From Eulemur rufifrons (Eukaryota > Chordata > Mammalia > Primates > Lemuridae): a DNA stretch of 64,000 nt. The translations under genes were made by a program, and so were the position numbers. Location of the stretch: the NCBI RefSeq assembly GCF_041146395.1, contig NC_090989.1, positions 240,488,843 to 240,552,842 on the forward strand. Direction: 5' to 3'. Of the stretch, positions 33,231 through 46,431 are shown one piece after another. The notes beneath the pieces were generated by a model, which was given only the letters and a program-made list of their open reading frames with translations, did not search any database and was not told the DNA's origin. The stretch's first letter is position 1; every line of letters begins with the position of its first letter.

Positions 33231-34008
33231 CTTTTTAGTTTCTTTATTAAGAAGTGTGAATTCATAAAGTAATATACATACAGCCCTCTGTACCAAGTAA
33301 GCTGTCTAAACCTCACCCTATATTATTTCACACTAGTACCAGCAGCCCCATCTGGCACTTGGGTATTATACAAAGTGAACCTGTATTTATGACAAAAAAC
33401 ACAACCCTTCCCTGAATTTCACTTTCCTTTCTTTGAACTTGACCACAATTTTACATCCCAAGGTTAAAAGCACCCAAGTTTTAACTTTCAATGTTGCCAA
33501 ACTTAACAGGCCACAGACAGCTGATTTTTTTTTCTTTGTCTAATTCCACAAAAGTTCCTAGACTCTCCATTTCAGTCTGTGGTATATGAGAGAGAAGGCT
33601 TACTCTATTTTTTATGTCTCATTATAACATTTTTCCCAGCTGAAATGATTATATTCTCTTACATTAAATGTTGGGGCTTCAAGTACCCACTTGTCTTGGC
33701 AGTAAAGTTAATCCAAATTACATTCAGAAAGAATCTTGACCTCATAGAAGGAGAGCTCGGCTTCCATTAAGTGTTAATTCTTAGAGGCAAAACTCTGTTC
33801 TATTATAAGGCTTTTGATCCTACCTCTAGTAATGGTGGGGGTAAAGCATATGACCTAGCACTTAAGCTGCAAAATGGTCTGATTGGACTCCATGGACTTG
33901 CCCAATACCCAGAATCACCACCTCCCAGTATCTATCAAAATCCCAGTATACAAAAACAGTATTTATTGCCTGCTTTAGGGATAACTACTGTCAACTATTT
34001 GTCTAGAT
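33231..34008. other. Unassigned non-coding sequence
   Basis: Nothing recognisable on either strand. Confidence 0.4.
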
Positions 34009-34190
34009 TTGCGGTTCTTATAATTTTTGGAGTCATGGACTCCTTTGAACATTTGCTAAAAGCTACAGATTCCAATTCAGGCAAAATTTCTGTAAACTTA
34101 TACATATAATATCTTTCAATCAATATAATTTATTGTACTGGAAATTTATTTCCTTCACAGAAATAGAGTGGAAAAATGTTGCCCAGAAAG
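34009..34190 (+). mobile_element. Possible hAT-type DNA transposon fragment
   Basis: 'gcggttcttataatttttgg' and 'agtcatggactcctttgaac' resemble the left portion of a mammalian hAT element. The right terminal repeat is not seen. Confidence 0.4.
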
Positions 34191-36525
34191 AATTATATCT
34201 CTCATTCTTATTTTTCATCTAAATATAAGTGAATACTTGCTGAAAAAAATCCAAAAATTCAAACAACATTAAAAGTAGAATTTAATTCTGAAGGGTTATT
34301 TCAGGACAAAGGAAGGTGTTGTTGGCCTGTATAAGAAGCTGGAAGTTGTAGAATGGTCTTGAATATGATAATGTGTAACTTTGACTCAAATACTTTTCAA
34401 ATTTTCATTTCAACAGATAGAAAATTTTAGAAATGTATGTGGTACTAACAGCTCTTTTTGCCAGACAAGGACAGGCTTATTTCTAGACACTTGAATTCCC
34501 TCAAGATTCTTCAAGTTGAATTTACATTGCATCATTTCCTTCATCCTGATCATTGAGGTCAGCTTTGCCTGTGTCTGCATTATTGATGTTATCTTATTAA
34601 TGGAAGAAAGGCTTCTAAATCTGTGTTTCCAAATTTTAAGCAAATAATCTGAGAAGTACTGTTCTTCAGTGTTTGATTGTCTTCAGTTTGCTGCCTATAA
34701 TGAATTCTCTAAGGCTCTATCCACTCTCCTCTATTTACAGAAGCACTTCTTCTAGCTCTAGGAAGTTAGCTTAATTTATTAGTTTTCTATGTCTAGCTGT
34801 ATCTCCTGGAATAGGAAAAAATTTAGGTCAGCCAAAATAGTTTTTGTTTTGTTTGCTTGTTTGTTTGTTTTTAGCTGGCATCCATAATGGTGACTATCAT
34901 CTTCAATAGTAAGATTTTACCCCTTGTCCATGGCCAAAAGTATTACTGACAAAACCAAATTATAAGTGAATACCTTTCTGTCAGATTACACTGAGCAAGG
35001 TTTTTTTTCCTCTCTCATAAAACTGAAATTTCCTCCTGATGCTTCAATCAACACTTTCAAGACTTGTCCTCAAATAAACCAGTGAACTTATGCTTAGTAG
35101 AAAACATTTCTATTTTGCTCTCATTTCTTCACAAAATCATTTGAAAATGAGGTGAACGAAGCACTGGCTCTGATGAAATTGAGGACTTACTTCTAAGCAG
35201 ATGATGACGGGACTTTCAAGTTGGTTGGCAGAGTCTCTAACCAAAAAGCACACTGATGAGCACAGCGATGAGTCACGATGACACATGGGGCCTCTTTGTT
35301 CATCAAAGCAGCAAACCAGATGTGTTACCAAGCCCTGCGAGGGCTCCATCTGTGTGCAGAATATCAAGATCATCCTCATGGGGAAATTTTCTTGGCAAAG
35401 AAACTTGTCACCATGTTGAAGACGGTGAGGGACTTTGAAATTTCAAAACAGGGCACAAGATAGAGAAATTTTTCTTTGAAGTATAGGCCTGTACCCAGCG
35501 GCTGAAAATCAGTAGCGGACTGCAGGGAGCAACGTAGTGGTCTCATCCAGGTGCATGTGGAAAGGAACGAGTAGCTGCCAAGTCTTCTATTAATGTGCTT
35601 AAAATAGGAGAAGAATTTGGGGGTAAATCATGTCATTCGAATAAGACACTGCTTCACATTACTTCCTCAGTTTCAAGTCACACACTAGCTTGATCATTTC
35701 CAAGGCACATGGATTAACTAACTAAGGCTTCTGCAGTGTGCTTAGTACTGTGATAAGCAACCTTATCCAATGCTTTGAGATTAAGGTTTAGCGTTTGGGA
35801 AAAATTCAAGATTTGGTAAAATCCCAAGCCTTTCTAAAAAAAATTAAAAATCCTCAGTCTGTCTGACATTTTCAGTTTGCAAGGTCTTCTTGGAGCACTG
35901 TTAGCCCCAAAAGATTTGGTTATGAAAGCCAAATCAAAGAACATATTAGTGTTATCATGCTTCCTTTCTGTGACTATTTTCCAATTCAAGCCAGACCTTA
36001 CATAAACATAGAAAGAGTTCCATAACCACGTAACCATGAATGTCAGGGCATGTTCAATGGGAAATCATGAGACATCATCACATGCGCTAAAATCCTGAGC
36101 CTATACAATAGTGTCTTAAGCCATCCCACATTTATTTAGAATGAAACAATAGCTCAATATATGAATTGACATTAAAATGTATGTTTGTAACAAAGGCAGT
36201 TGTAAAATTGAAATAAAATTGAAGTAAAAAATTTGACTGAAGTTATGTGCCAATTTAGAGAATTCTTGGGGTCCATCTACAAGGAGCTGTCTCAAGAATC
36301 TTTGGCCAAATTCTTTAAAATCTGCCTCTGGATTAAGTTTAGATCAGCAGCGAGGTGTGCTCTTAACGCACTTTAAATTGGCCCTCCATAGAACTATGTT
36401 TTTTTTTTTGAATGGTGATGTCTCCAGTTGACAGTGAGGATCGCTGTAAGAAATAGTTTCATAAAGCTTGCTGCTGTGTTAACCATATATTAATAGATAT
36501 TATGAAAGATGTTTTATTACATTAT
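34191..36525. other. Unassigned, apparently single-copy sequence
   Basis: No recognised repeat. Around 35130-35560 base composition is more even than its AT-rich surroundings, with open frames on both strands (35137-35463), but none shows a known motif. Confidence 0.4.
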
Positions 36526-36576
36526 GCTGCTTTCTCTCTCTGCTTCTCTCTGTCTCTGTCTCTCTCTTTCTCTGAT
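36526..36576. repeat. CT-rich low-complexity tract
   Basis: Repeated 'ctctctctgtctctg' units. Confidence 0.85.
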
Positions 36577-39500
36577 AGCCATGGGAAAAGTTTATTTTTA
36601 TCTTATGGACACCTTGAAACACAAAGCGAATCATGTTTCCCTCCACAGGGGTTGCTAGAAGATTTAGAGGCATATTTGTGGCTCACCAAAAATATTGAGT
36701 CAATATTTTTAAAATCTTGATCTCAGTCAGTTCGAGCTGCTATTTTAAAGCTGCCAGCTGTTTTCTGATTCATTTTTGAGGAAGACTAATTTCTACGTGA
36801 GAAGAAATATTTTCATTTATCTTTTGCAAAGGTAAAGTCAAAAATCTTATTTCAGAATGGACAACTTTGGACAATATGGGAGCTCAGTTTCTCTGAATGC
36901 TAAGGTGAAACTTTGCCTTTCGTCAGGGGACTCTCATCCACGCAGATTATCATGTTACTGTCTGGAAGAAGGGCCTGAGACTGGGGGTGAGGGAAAAGTG
37001 ATGTTCTTCCCTTTTTACTGGGGCCTAGTGAAGAGTGGGGTCCTGGACTTCCAGTCAGGACGGAAATCAGAGCAAGGAAATTTCCTTTGTGAGGGATAAA
37101 CGGGAGCCTGCGTTCAGACAGAGTCTGGGGAGAGGAGAGACCCCTGGGAAGGGAGAAACTGTGGGGTTTGGCCTACAGATTCTAGAGGCAGTGACCATTT
37201 TAATATTCAATTAAAAATTTTCCTTTCCTGTGGGGCAGTTTCTTTGTGATAGTTCCCTCACTTTTGGTAAAGTCTTATATGTTCTAGAAATTGACCTCAA
37301 GTGTGGAATCGTCCAATGTTTGACATCAGGGAATATATGAGAAAGACGGCAGTCAGGACAAAGCTGGTTCTGTGATGGCCAGAAGTGCCCTGCCCAGAGC
37401 AAGATGGCAAGCTGAGGAGGGGAGTGACCCCAGGACAGAACTGTGCAGAGGGAGGCTTTCTGCAGAGCTCCAGAAAACTCAGCGAAAGGAACTTGGAGAG
37501 AGACCAGATTGCTAGTGGTCACATGATACGGGAACTTGTGCTCTTGTTCTGGGCATTAAAGGGAACAGTGACACACCAGGGCTGAAGTAACTGGGACTTC
37601 TAGGTTTCAAGACTGTCTCCCTTCGTGGCATGCACTTAACTTACATCATCAATCCTGGTTCCCTCTTCTTTTCTCATCCTTATTTTTTCATTACTCATTT
37701 CTATAAATTTACTTATGTGCTTCTTTAATTTTTCTGTGCTTTGAACCTATGAGGCTTAGGGGTGGAAGCAGAAGGCGCAGATGGTTTTGGCTGGAACTCA
37801 TGGCCAAAATGGCAGCAGATCTGTGACCACCCTGTACAGAGGCACTTTGGGCTGGGCAGATCCAGAGTGCTCTGGGGGGAGGAATAACAACGCTTATTGT
37901 CCTTCCTTTTTGTGGAATGAGCATAAAAATGCCCTTATCAGTGAAGGACTTCTTGTTGCCAACCAGCTACAGCTTTGGTGGCTACTATTTGCAGTATCTG
38001 TGGCAAAACACCTGCATAACACCTGGAGACTTGAGGCCAGAGGGAAGTTGGAGCCCTCGCTGCTCAGGGAAGACATGGGATTGGGTGCAGGTTGCCTGGT
38101 GGGCACGGGAGCAGGGCCAGTTCTAGCCAGCTCACCGTCAGGTAAGCCAGGATGAGCACTTGGGTTTATTATTATTATTATTAATCCTGCTTGTCACTCC
38201 ACAGTATCTTTGGAAATTATCTTAAATCCTTTCTGGAAGAAAGCAGGATATAAATAATTAAAATCAAAAACAATAAATAGCATAGTGACAATCTCCTTCC
38301 CTCCCTCTGCCCCCCACAAAACCCCACGTTATACTACCAAAGAATATTGTCTTCAAAATAGTTTTCTCTAGAGAATGGAGACAGCAATACTCCATAATTC
38401 AAAACAGTTTTGGATTTCTCTTTGGAAACCGCCCTCAAAGCCATTTACCGCCACAGGAAAAAAATCTTCCTCATTACTTTATGGCAACTGAACATTCTAT
38501 CCCAGTCTGTTAATCTCTATTCCTCCTTCCCTTCGTCCTTCTCTTTTTCCTGTTGAATGCATCCCCTCCCTTCTTTGTCCCTTCTTCACCTTCCATATAA
38601 GCAGCAGTAATATCCCCCGAGAGGCCATGCTGGGGCTGGCATCGGCTTAGAACTAGAGAAACCAGAACACAAGGTTGTGAGGCCAGACAGGCTGGGAGTC
38701 AAGGAAATGATTTGCAGAAACCCCGAGAGATTGACTGTGGCGAGTTAATTTGTATGCAGTCTGCAAAGGGCTATTTCATAGCTGAGTGCTGTACATGCGA
38801 ATCATGGTAAGTTGGAATTGCTGTGATAAGTCAAATTTCTCTGAGTTTCAGAAAATCTACATACAGCATCATATAAATGCCCGGTGTAGTCATTATTACC
38901 TATTTATTTTTAAAGAAATAGCAAGTTATTTTGGGTAAAATGGAACCTTGTTATACAGAATGTTAAAATGTTCTTGGTTTTATATATCTGAATAGTTTTT
39001 TTTTTTAATTTGCTTCATAGTAGTATCAGAAAATATTCTCTCCAAGCGAAAAATGCAGCAACTAAAAACCATGGAAGAGAAAGGCAGCAGGGGCACATTG
39101 ATTAGAACTAAGTGCCCTTGAGTCAGCTCCGTTTTTTTCTCCACCCACAATTCCCCGCCAAGGAGTAAGAGTTATTTCAAATATGAATCCGAAAGTCAGC
39201 ATTTGGAATTTTTATATTTTTGTTGCTAGGGATTTTCAAAGTGGAAGAATAAATTTTTATAACAAAAGTAATAAATAACAATATCTTTTATAATTACCTT
39301 GATCCCCTTCTTTTTAAATAAGAAAATGCCCTCTCTAAAGTCCCTCTTATGTCTGGTTCTTAAAATTTTTCCTTGACTATCAAAATAAGATATTCTGAAA
39401 GTAAAGCATGAAGAAGTAAAAAAATAGAAAAATTAAATGACCCATAAGAGGAGGGCCTGGAGTCAAATACCACTTATGTTTTGATTGTTTTTCTTCTGCT

Positions 39501-39944
39501 ATTTTCCTGTACATTTTCCTATGGTTATTTATGATTATAAGAAAGCACTATAATGTGATTACTTTTTTAAAAGAAGATAGGTTGTGGTAATGATAGAATG
39601 GAATGAGAGGTAACATGATATGTTTTCTTCTTAGCCCACACATAGGTTTCCAATGCTTCCAAATACAGGTTTTTATTAACACATGGAGAAGCAGGGAAGT
39701 AACTCAGTGCTGATTGGCATAGATCCTTACATGATATATCCCCCAAAGTTGTCACTTGTTTGGGTTGGTGCACATCGCCACATTTGTAGCATCCTTATTG
39801 ACCAAAGAGATTTGTGTCCACTTCTACATAGTTGCCATTGGCATAGACACTGATCCTTGGACCAGTACATCATGGCCAGGGCAGGGGGCTGATTTTTCTT
39901 AGCACACAGTACGGTCTCAACGTATGTGGAATTTTGGTTATAAA
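36577..39944. other. Unassigned, mostly single-copy sequence
   Basis: A short (ATT)n tract lies at 38167-38183. Several open frames around 37211-38155 overlap on both strands in GC-balanced DNA; none carries a recognisable domain. I cannot name any repeat here. Confidence 0.4.
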
Positions 39945-40285
39945 GTCAATGTGAGAGTCCAGGTGAGAGAAGTTGATATGATTTAGGATGGTAGCTACAG
40001 AAAAGGTAAAAAAGGCAGTTGGAATCCTGATTTATTTAGAAGGCAATTCAACATTATTTGCTAATGTGGGAAACTAAAGAGCGAAATCAAGGATGGCTTG
40101 AGCAACTGGAATAGTGGGGGCCTTTCACTGAAGGGGAAAGGCTACAGAAGGAAGAGATTGGGGGATGGATTGGATATGTTAGGTTTGAAATTAAACATCA
40201 AACCAAAGATATCCAATGTACCAATTTTGGATTTTAAAGGAGAGGTAGCAGGTAGAGGTGTAATTTGGGAGTCATTGAGGAGGTG
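39945..40285 (+). repeat. Ancient interspersed repeat, family not assigned
   Basis: 'gcttgagcaactggaatagtgg', 'ggatatgttaggtttgaaatt' and 'gtgtaatttgggagtcatt' (parts) keep the order of a mammal-wide repeat I know from many loci but cannot name with certainty. Confidence 0.45.
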
Positions 40286-40345
40286 ATATTGTGTAGTGCT
40301 TAAAAGCAGCTCCTCTGGAGCCAGATTGCCTTATTTTTAATTATT
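40286..40345 (+). repeat. MIR 5' fragment
   Basis: 'gtgtagtgcttaaaagcag' followed by 'tctggagccagattgcctta' is the start of MIR. Confidence 0.6.
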
Positions 40346-40700
40346 TCCTTGAGGGGGAGGGAGTGGTTCTCAAATGTGGGATTAAAGTGTGGATATTTTA
40401 AAGGCTCTTAATGTATGTTGTTATATAGCTTTCCAGAAATATTATACTGATACAAGATATGCCCACAGAGACAGAGTACCCCTTTACCATACCCTGGCCA
40501 GTATTGAACATACATTTTTAAGTCACAGATATTTTTCTCCATGAAAAAAGGTATCTTATTGCTGTTTTAAGTTTCAGTCCAAAGATTGCCATTTTTATTT
40601 TCTTATTAAGTGCTGCATTTTTTCTTCTGAGATTTTTATGTTTCTATTCTCTTGTCCTTTTTTGGTTTTTATTACCTATGGTTATATGTTATCTTGATAT
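40346..40700 (-). mobile_element. Old LINE-type fragment (antisense)
   Basis: 'ccataccctggccagtattg' and 'aaaaaggtatcttattgctg' follow the antisense 3' region of an ancient L1-like LINE. Confidence 0.45.
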
Positions 40701-40713
40701 AAGTAGGGCATCT
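40701..40713. repeat. Imperfect target-site duplication of the Alu monomer, left copy
   Basis: aagtagggcatct, matching aagtatggcttct at 44640-44652 in 11 of 13 positions. The pair brackets both the Alu monomer and the L1 inside its tail. Confidence 0.7.
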
Positions 40714-40845
40714 GGCTGGGTGTGGTGGCTCATGCCTATAATCCCAGCACTTTGGGAGGCCAAGGTGGGAGGATCCCCTTGAGGCCAGAAGTTCAAGACC
40801 AGCCTGGACAACATAGCAAGATCCCATTAAAAAAACACACACACA
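40714..40845 (+). mobile_element. Free left Alu monomer (FLAM-like)
   Basis: 'ggctgggtgtggtggctcat' through 'caagaccagcctggacaac' then 'aaaaaaacacacacacac'. Only the left arm is present, followed directly by an A-rich tail, so it is monomeric and of an old class. Its tail is the insertion site of the following L1. Confidence 0.85.
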
Positions 40846-43800
40846 CTAGATTCATAAAGCAAACCCTACTAGATCTGAACCAAATGATAGATAACAATAC
40901 TGTAATAGCTGGAGACTTTAACACCCCACTGACAGTACAGGACAGATCCTCTAAACAGAAAATAAACAAAGACATAATGGACCTAAATAGAATGCTAGAA
41001 CAAATGGGCATGGCTGACATCTATAGGACATTCTACCCAAAGTCCACAGAATATACATTCTTCTCATCAGCTCACGGGACATTCTCTAAGATTCACCATG
41101 TCCTAGGACATAAAGCATGTTTTAAAAAATTCAAAAAAATAGAAATTATACCATGCATCTTCTCAGATCACAGTGGAATAAAAGTAACAATGAACACAAA
41201 CAGAAACCCTCACTCTTACTCAAAGTCATGGAAGCTAAATAACTTTCTCCTGAACAATTATTCTACAAAGGAAGAAATCAAGATGGAAATCAAAAGTTTC
41301 TTTGAATTAAATGACAATGGAGATACAACTTATCAAAATCTATGGGATGCAGCTAAAGCAGTCCTGAGAGGAAAATTCATATCCATAAATGCCTATATCA
41401 AAAAGACAGAAAACATGCAAATAGACAACCTAACGAATAGACTCAAAGAGCTGGAGAAAGAAGAACAGAACGACCCCAAACCCAGCAGAAGGTGAGAAAT
41501 TACTAAGATCAAATCAGAATTAAATGAAAAGGATAATAAAGAAACTATAAGGGAAATTAATAAAACAAAAAGTTGGTTCTTTGAAAAGATAAACAAAATA
41601 GACACACCTCTGGCTAGACTAACCAAGAGCACAAAAGTAAAATCTCTAATAACCTCCATTAGGAACATTAAAGGAGAAATCACAACCGATGCTACAGAGA
41701 TACAAGATATCATCTATGAATTCTACAAAAATCTTTATGAGCACAAACTGGAGAATGTGGAGGAAATGGACAAATTTTTAGAAACACATAGTCTTCTCAG
41801 GCTCAACCAGGAAGAAATAGAGTACCTGAACAGACCAATATCAAGAACTGAAATTGAAACAGCAATAAAAAACCTTCCCAAAAAGAAAAGCCCTGGTCCA
41901 GATGGGTTCACACCTGAATTTTACCATACATACAAAGAAGAACTGGTGCCCATCCTACATAAACTATTCTCCAATATTGAGAAGGATGGAATTCTCCCCA
42001 ACATGTTCTACCAAGTCAATATAACATTGATACCAAAACCAGGAAAGGACGCAACAAAAATAAAAAACTACAGACCAAATTCTCTCATGAATATAGATGC
42101 AAAAATTTTCAATAAAATACTAGCAAATCGAATCCAAGTACTTATCAAAAAAATAATCCACTACGACCAAGTGGGCTTCATCCCAGAGATGCAGGGGTGG
42201 TTCAACATACGTAAATCTATAAATGTAATTCACCACATAAATAGAAGCTAAAACAAAAACCATATGATACTCTCATTAGATGCAGAAAAAGCATTTGATA
42301 AAATTCAACACCCTTTTATGACAAAAACGCTTAACAAAATAGGCGTAGATGCAACCTACCTAAAAATGATACGAGCCATATATGACAAACCCACAGCCAA
42401 CATCATTCTGAATGGGGAAAAATTGAAAGCACTCCCACTTAGAACTGGAACCAGACAGCTTCCCAGTGTCCCCATTACTTTTCAACATAGTATTGGAAGT
42501 CCTTGCGAGAGCTATCAGGCAAGAGAGCAAAATCAAGGGAGTCCAAATAGGGAAGGAAGAGATCAAACTCTCACTTTTTGCTGATGATATGATGCTATAT
42601 CTGGAAAACCCCCAGGATTCAACCATGAGACTCCTGGAATTGATTAACGAATACAGCAAAGTCTCAGGCTACAAAATTAATATACACAAATCAGAGGCAT
42701 TTATATATGCCAATAACAGTCAATCAGAAAACCAAATTAAAGACTCAATACCCTTCAAAATAGCAACAAAGAAAATAAAATGTCTAGGTATATACCTAAC
42801 TAAAGAGGTAAAGGACCTCTATAAGGAAAACTATAAAACACTGAGAAAAGAAATAGCAGAATTTGCACATAGATGGAAAAATATACCATGCTCGTGGATC
42901 GGAAGAATTAACATTGTTAAAATGTCTATACTACCCAAAGTGATCTACAGATTCAATGCAATCCCTATTAAATTACCAACATCATTCTTTACAGACTTAG
43001 AGAAAATAATTATACACTTTGTATGGAATCAAAGAAGACCCCGTATAGCAAAAGCAATTTTAAGCAACAAAAACAAAATGGGAGGTATTAATTTGCCAGA
43101 CCTCAAACTATACTACAAGGCCGTGGTTCTTAAAACAGCCTGGTATCGGCACAAGTTCAGGGATACAGGCCAGTGGAACACAACAGAAAATCCAAATATA
43201 GAACCATCCTAATATAGTCACCTAATTTTTGACAAAGCAGGAAAGAATATACTCTGGGGACAAGAATCCCTATTCAATAAATGGTGCTGGGAGAATTGGT
43301 TAGCCACTTGTAGAAGACTGAAACAGGACCCACAGCTCTCACCTCTCACAAAAATCAAATCACGGTGGATAACAGACTTAAACCTTAGGCGTGATACAAT
43401 CAGAATTCTAGAAGAAAATGTAGGAAAGACTCTTACAGACATTGGCCTAGGCAAAGAATTTATGAAGAAGACCCCCAAGGCAATCACAGCAGCAACAAAA
43501 AAAATGAATGGGACATGATTAAATTAAAAAGCTTCTGCACAGCCAAAGAAATAGTCACGAGAATAAACAGACCACCTACAGAATGGGAAAAAATTTTTGC
43601 ATACTGCACATCAGATAAAGGACTGATAACAAGAATCTATTTAGAACTCAGGAAAATCAGCAAGAAAAAAATCAAACAACCCTATCAAAAAGTGGGCAAA
43701 TGACATGAATAGAAACTTCTCGAAAGAAGATATAAGAATGGCTAACAAACAAATGAAAAAATGCTTAACATCCCTAATCATCAGAGAAATGCAAATCAAA

Positions 43801-44313
43801 ACCACAATGAGATATCACTTAACCCCAACGAGAATGGCCTTTATCAAAAAAACCCAAAACAACACATGTTGGCATGGATGCGGAGAGACAGGAACACTCA
43901 TACACTGCTGGTGGGACTGCAAACTAGTGCAACCCCTGTGGAAAGCATTATGGAGGTATCTTAAACAGATTCAAGTAGACCTGCCATTTGACCCAGCAAT
44001 CCCATTACTGGGCATATACCCAAAGGAAAAAAGGTCATTCTGTAACAAAGACACATGTACCCGAATGTTTATAGCAGCACAATTCACAATCGCAAAGATG
44101 TGGAAACAACCCAAATGCCCATCAATACATGATTGGATTAGTAAGCTGTGGTATATGTATACCATGGAATATTACTCAGCTATAAGGAATAATGAAGATA
44201 CAACATCTCTATGGTTCTCCTGGAGAGAGTTGGAATCCATTATATTAAGTGAAGTATCCCAAGAATGGAAAAACAAGCATCACATGTACTCACCAGAAAA
44301 TTGGTTTCCCTGA
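40846..44313 (+). pseudogene. L1 ORF2 fragment, multiply disrupted
   Basis: Lacks the first part of the endonuclease domain but keeps A-G-D-F-N-T and S-D-H-S-G. The reverse transcriptase has S-L-D-A-E-K-A-F-D and F-A-D-D-M-M-L-Y-L. In-frame stops lie at 41493-41495, 42249-42251 and 43210-43212. Frame changes occur near 42460 (where the relative reads Q-G-C-P-L-S-P), near 43498 and near 43666. The C-terminal piece to 44313 is open for 202 codons. It is a dead copy and more damaged than the ORF2 at 20566-24443. Confidence 0.95.
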
Positions 44314-44630
44314 ACATCACCTAAATACACATCTGGGAACGACACCAATCGGATATCAGACTGAGGTGCGGGGTGGGGGAGGGGATGGGTGTATGCCTAC
44401 CAATGAGTGCATTGCGCACCGTTTGGGGAATGGTAACGCTTGAAGGTGCTGACTCGGGAAGGGGGGGTGGGGAATGGAGGGATATATACCTACATGATGG
44501 GTGCAACGCGCACTACCTGGGAACAGACACGCCTGGAGCTCTGACTTGGGGGGAAAGGCGGTACATGGGCAACGTATGTAACCTGCAATTCTGTATCCCC
44601 CGTAACAATAAGATGAAATAAAAAAAAAAA
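40846..44630 (+). mobile_element. 5'-truncated young L1 in the Alu monomer's A-rich tail
   Basis: Homology to the L1 at 19719-27943 begins at 'ctagattcataaagcaaac', about residue 135 of ORF2, and continues through a complete 3' UTR to 'aataagatgaaataaaaaaa'. An A-rich/CA tract (shared 'aaaaaaacacaca') lies on both sides and is the likely target duplication. The 3' UTR keeps the terminal ~160 bp that the other copy lacks. In the 3' UTR, G-run clusters lie at 44370-44389 and 44456-44473. Confidence 0.95.
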
Positions 44631-44639
44631 AAACACACA

Positions 44640-44652
44640 AAGTATGGCTTCT
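44640..44652. repeat. Imperfect target-site duplication of the Alu monomer, right copy
   Basis: aagtatggcttct, paired with 40701-40713. Confidence 0.7.
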
Positions 44653-45724
44653 CTTCCTTGTGATGGGTGGCTTATAAGACTTCCCTTCCTCCCTATACTT
44701 TCCTTAGTCCCCTGAAAAGCAAGGGAGAAAAAAGTTGGCAGAGAAAATGGTACAGAAGTCACCGTTCTGAGTCTAGGAAAAGCTCAGCATTGCGCACTAT
44801 TGGCTTTAACTCACTGGGGTGTTGGTTCCTCTGCAGCGTCTTTCTGAAGATATACAGGGGTAGGGGATAGGAGGTGGTAAAAAAAATAGAAAATAGGTTT
44901 TCACCTAGTCCTTTACTAGGCAAACACTTTCTAAAGATATACAAAAGCTGACCCACAGGTTGGAGAATTGAGCTCAGTGATTCAAATAAAAGCAAGCAGC
45001 AAGCAACATTGAATAACATCTGAAAAATGCCATCCTTTAAAGTCTCCTATACTGACCTGTGCTCGCTGAATTAAAAGGCTAGTCCAAAAAGGCAGCTGAC
45101 ATAGAATTCCTGTTAGGGCTCTCTCAGTGCCATAGATACGCAGGAATACTGATGACAATAATTGTCCTCTAAGAGAAACTTGTTAAACATTTTTTTAGCA
45201 GAAATCCCAAATATAGTATGATTTTATTATCTGTAGTCCTCATGTTGTCCATTAGATCTCTATTAATTATAAACATTTGATTACAAATATTGATTAAATA
45301 TTTGTACTTAAAACATCAAATGATTAAAAATTACCTAATACTAGAGTTATAGCAATCAGAATTTTGTCTACTGTTTTAAGAACTACTAGAACATTTAATA
45401 GGAATATCACGCTTCCACCTGGCAATTGCCTCTGCTTCTTCAAGATATTGTGATTTGCGTTTGCCAATCTAAACTATTTTATCTATCCCGATGCTGGCTC
45501 ATTGAAAAGAATATAAACTTCTAATACCTTAAGTAGTATGTTCAGACTGGAATTGTAAACAGGTGCAATAAATGCTTTTCTGAATTGTGTGCAAATGCAA
45601 GTTTTACACATTTAATAGCATTAAGAAATGTATATTGTAAGTATTGATTAAAATGAAAACTATAGTGTAGCATTTGTAAAGCCAAAAATTATTTTTTAAG
45701 CAAAGAATCTTCACCTAATTTATC
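44653..45724. other. Unassigned non-coding sequence
   Basis: No repeat or exon recognised. Confidence 0.4.
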
Positions 45725-45870
45725 TGCAAACTGTGTGAACTTGCTCATGTTGCTTACCATCTGGGGGGACCGGTTCCCTCACCTTTAAAATGATGTTTCT
45801 CTACATCATTTTATATGTATCTCTAAGGCTTCTCTCACTCTGAAGCTTTCAGAATCTCTAGCATACACAG
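45725..45870 (+). repeat. MIR SINE, diverged
   Basis: 'tgtgtgaacttgctcatgttgc' (part) then 'ctcacctttaaaatgatg' and 'tctctaaggcttctctcac' fit MIR core and 3' side. Confidence 0.5.
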
Positions 45871-46431
45871 ACAGAAATTGGCCTTATTAAAGCCCTACTC
45901 CGTAAAGGGTGGTACTTATTCTGGAAAAAGTCAGAGAGGGTCAGTATATCCAGTCTAGAAATTCATCTGTATCTTCTTACTTAGGACTTTATGACAATTA
46001 CATGTATTAGTTGAGAATAGCTAAACCAAAATTATGAAATTTACTTATAAGGAATTCAATGTTTATGAGAAATATTCCTAAAGAGATTTGTTTCCTCTGC
46101 CACATTTGACAAAATGCCTTCTAATTAATATTATTGTTGCTTGATGATTATTGAATGATGTATGGCTCTCGTTCTGTGTGCACCAACCTGGGGCTATAAC
46201 TGGGTTTTGTATCTGGGTTTTATGTGTTCACTCAAAATACTATTGTAGAGTTTGGAAAGGTGACTAAGAGCTAGTTCTCCTACTCTCCACAACTTTTAAT
46301 TTGAAAGTTTTTCCTTGTGGAATCTGTATTCGCCAGACTCTTGGTTGGAAGTGACTAAACTGCAACTAAAATGCTTACATATAAATATATACACATATAT
46401 TCTCATATGTAAATATATGTACACATACAGA
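45871..46431. other. Unassigned sequence ending in an AT-rich alternating tract
   Basis: 46378-46425 is an imperfect 'acatatata' tract; the rest is unrecognised. Confidence 0.4.

Noticed and set aside
35137..35463. Possible conserved exon in even-composition sequence
   Set aside because: No consistent reading frame with splice sites could be found, and I do not recognise the product.
37211..38155. Overlapping open frames on both strands
   Set aside because: Neither strand gives a recognisable protein and the frames are mutually exclusive; no processed-pseudogene signs such as a poly(A) tail or duplications.
40793..43487. Antisense hydrophobic frames
   Set aside because: Shadow of the second L1 ORF2.
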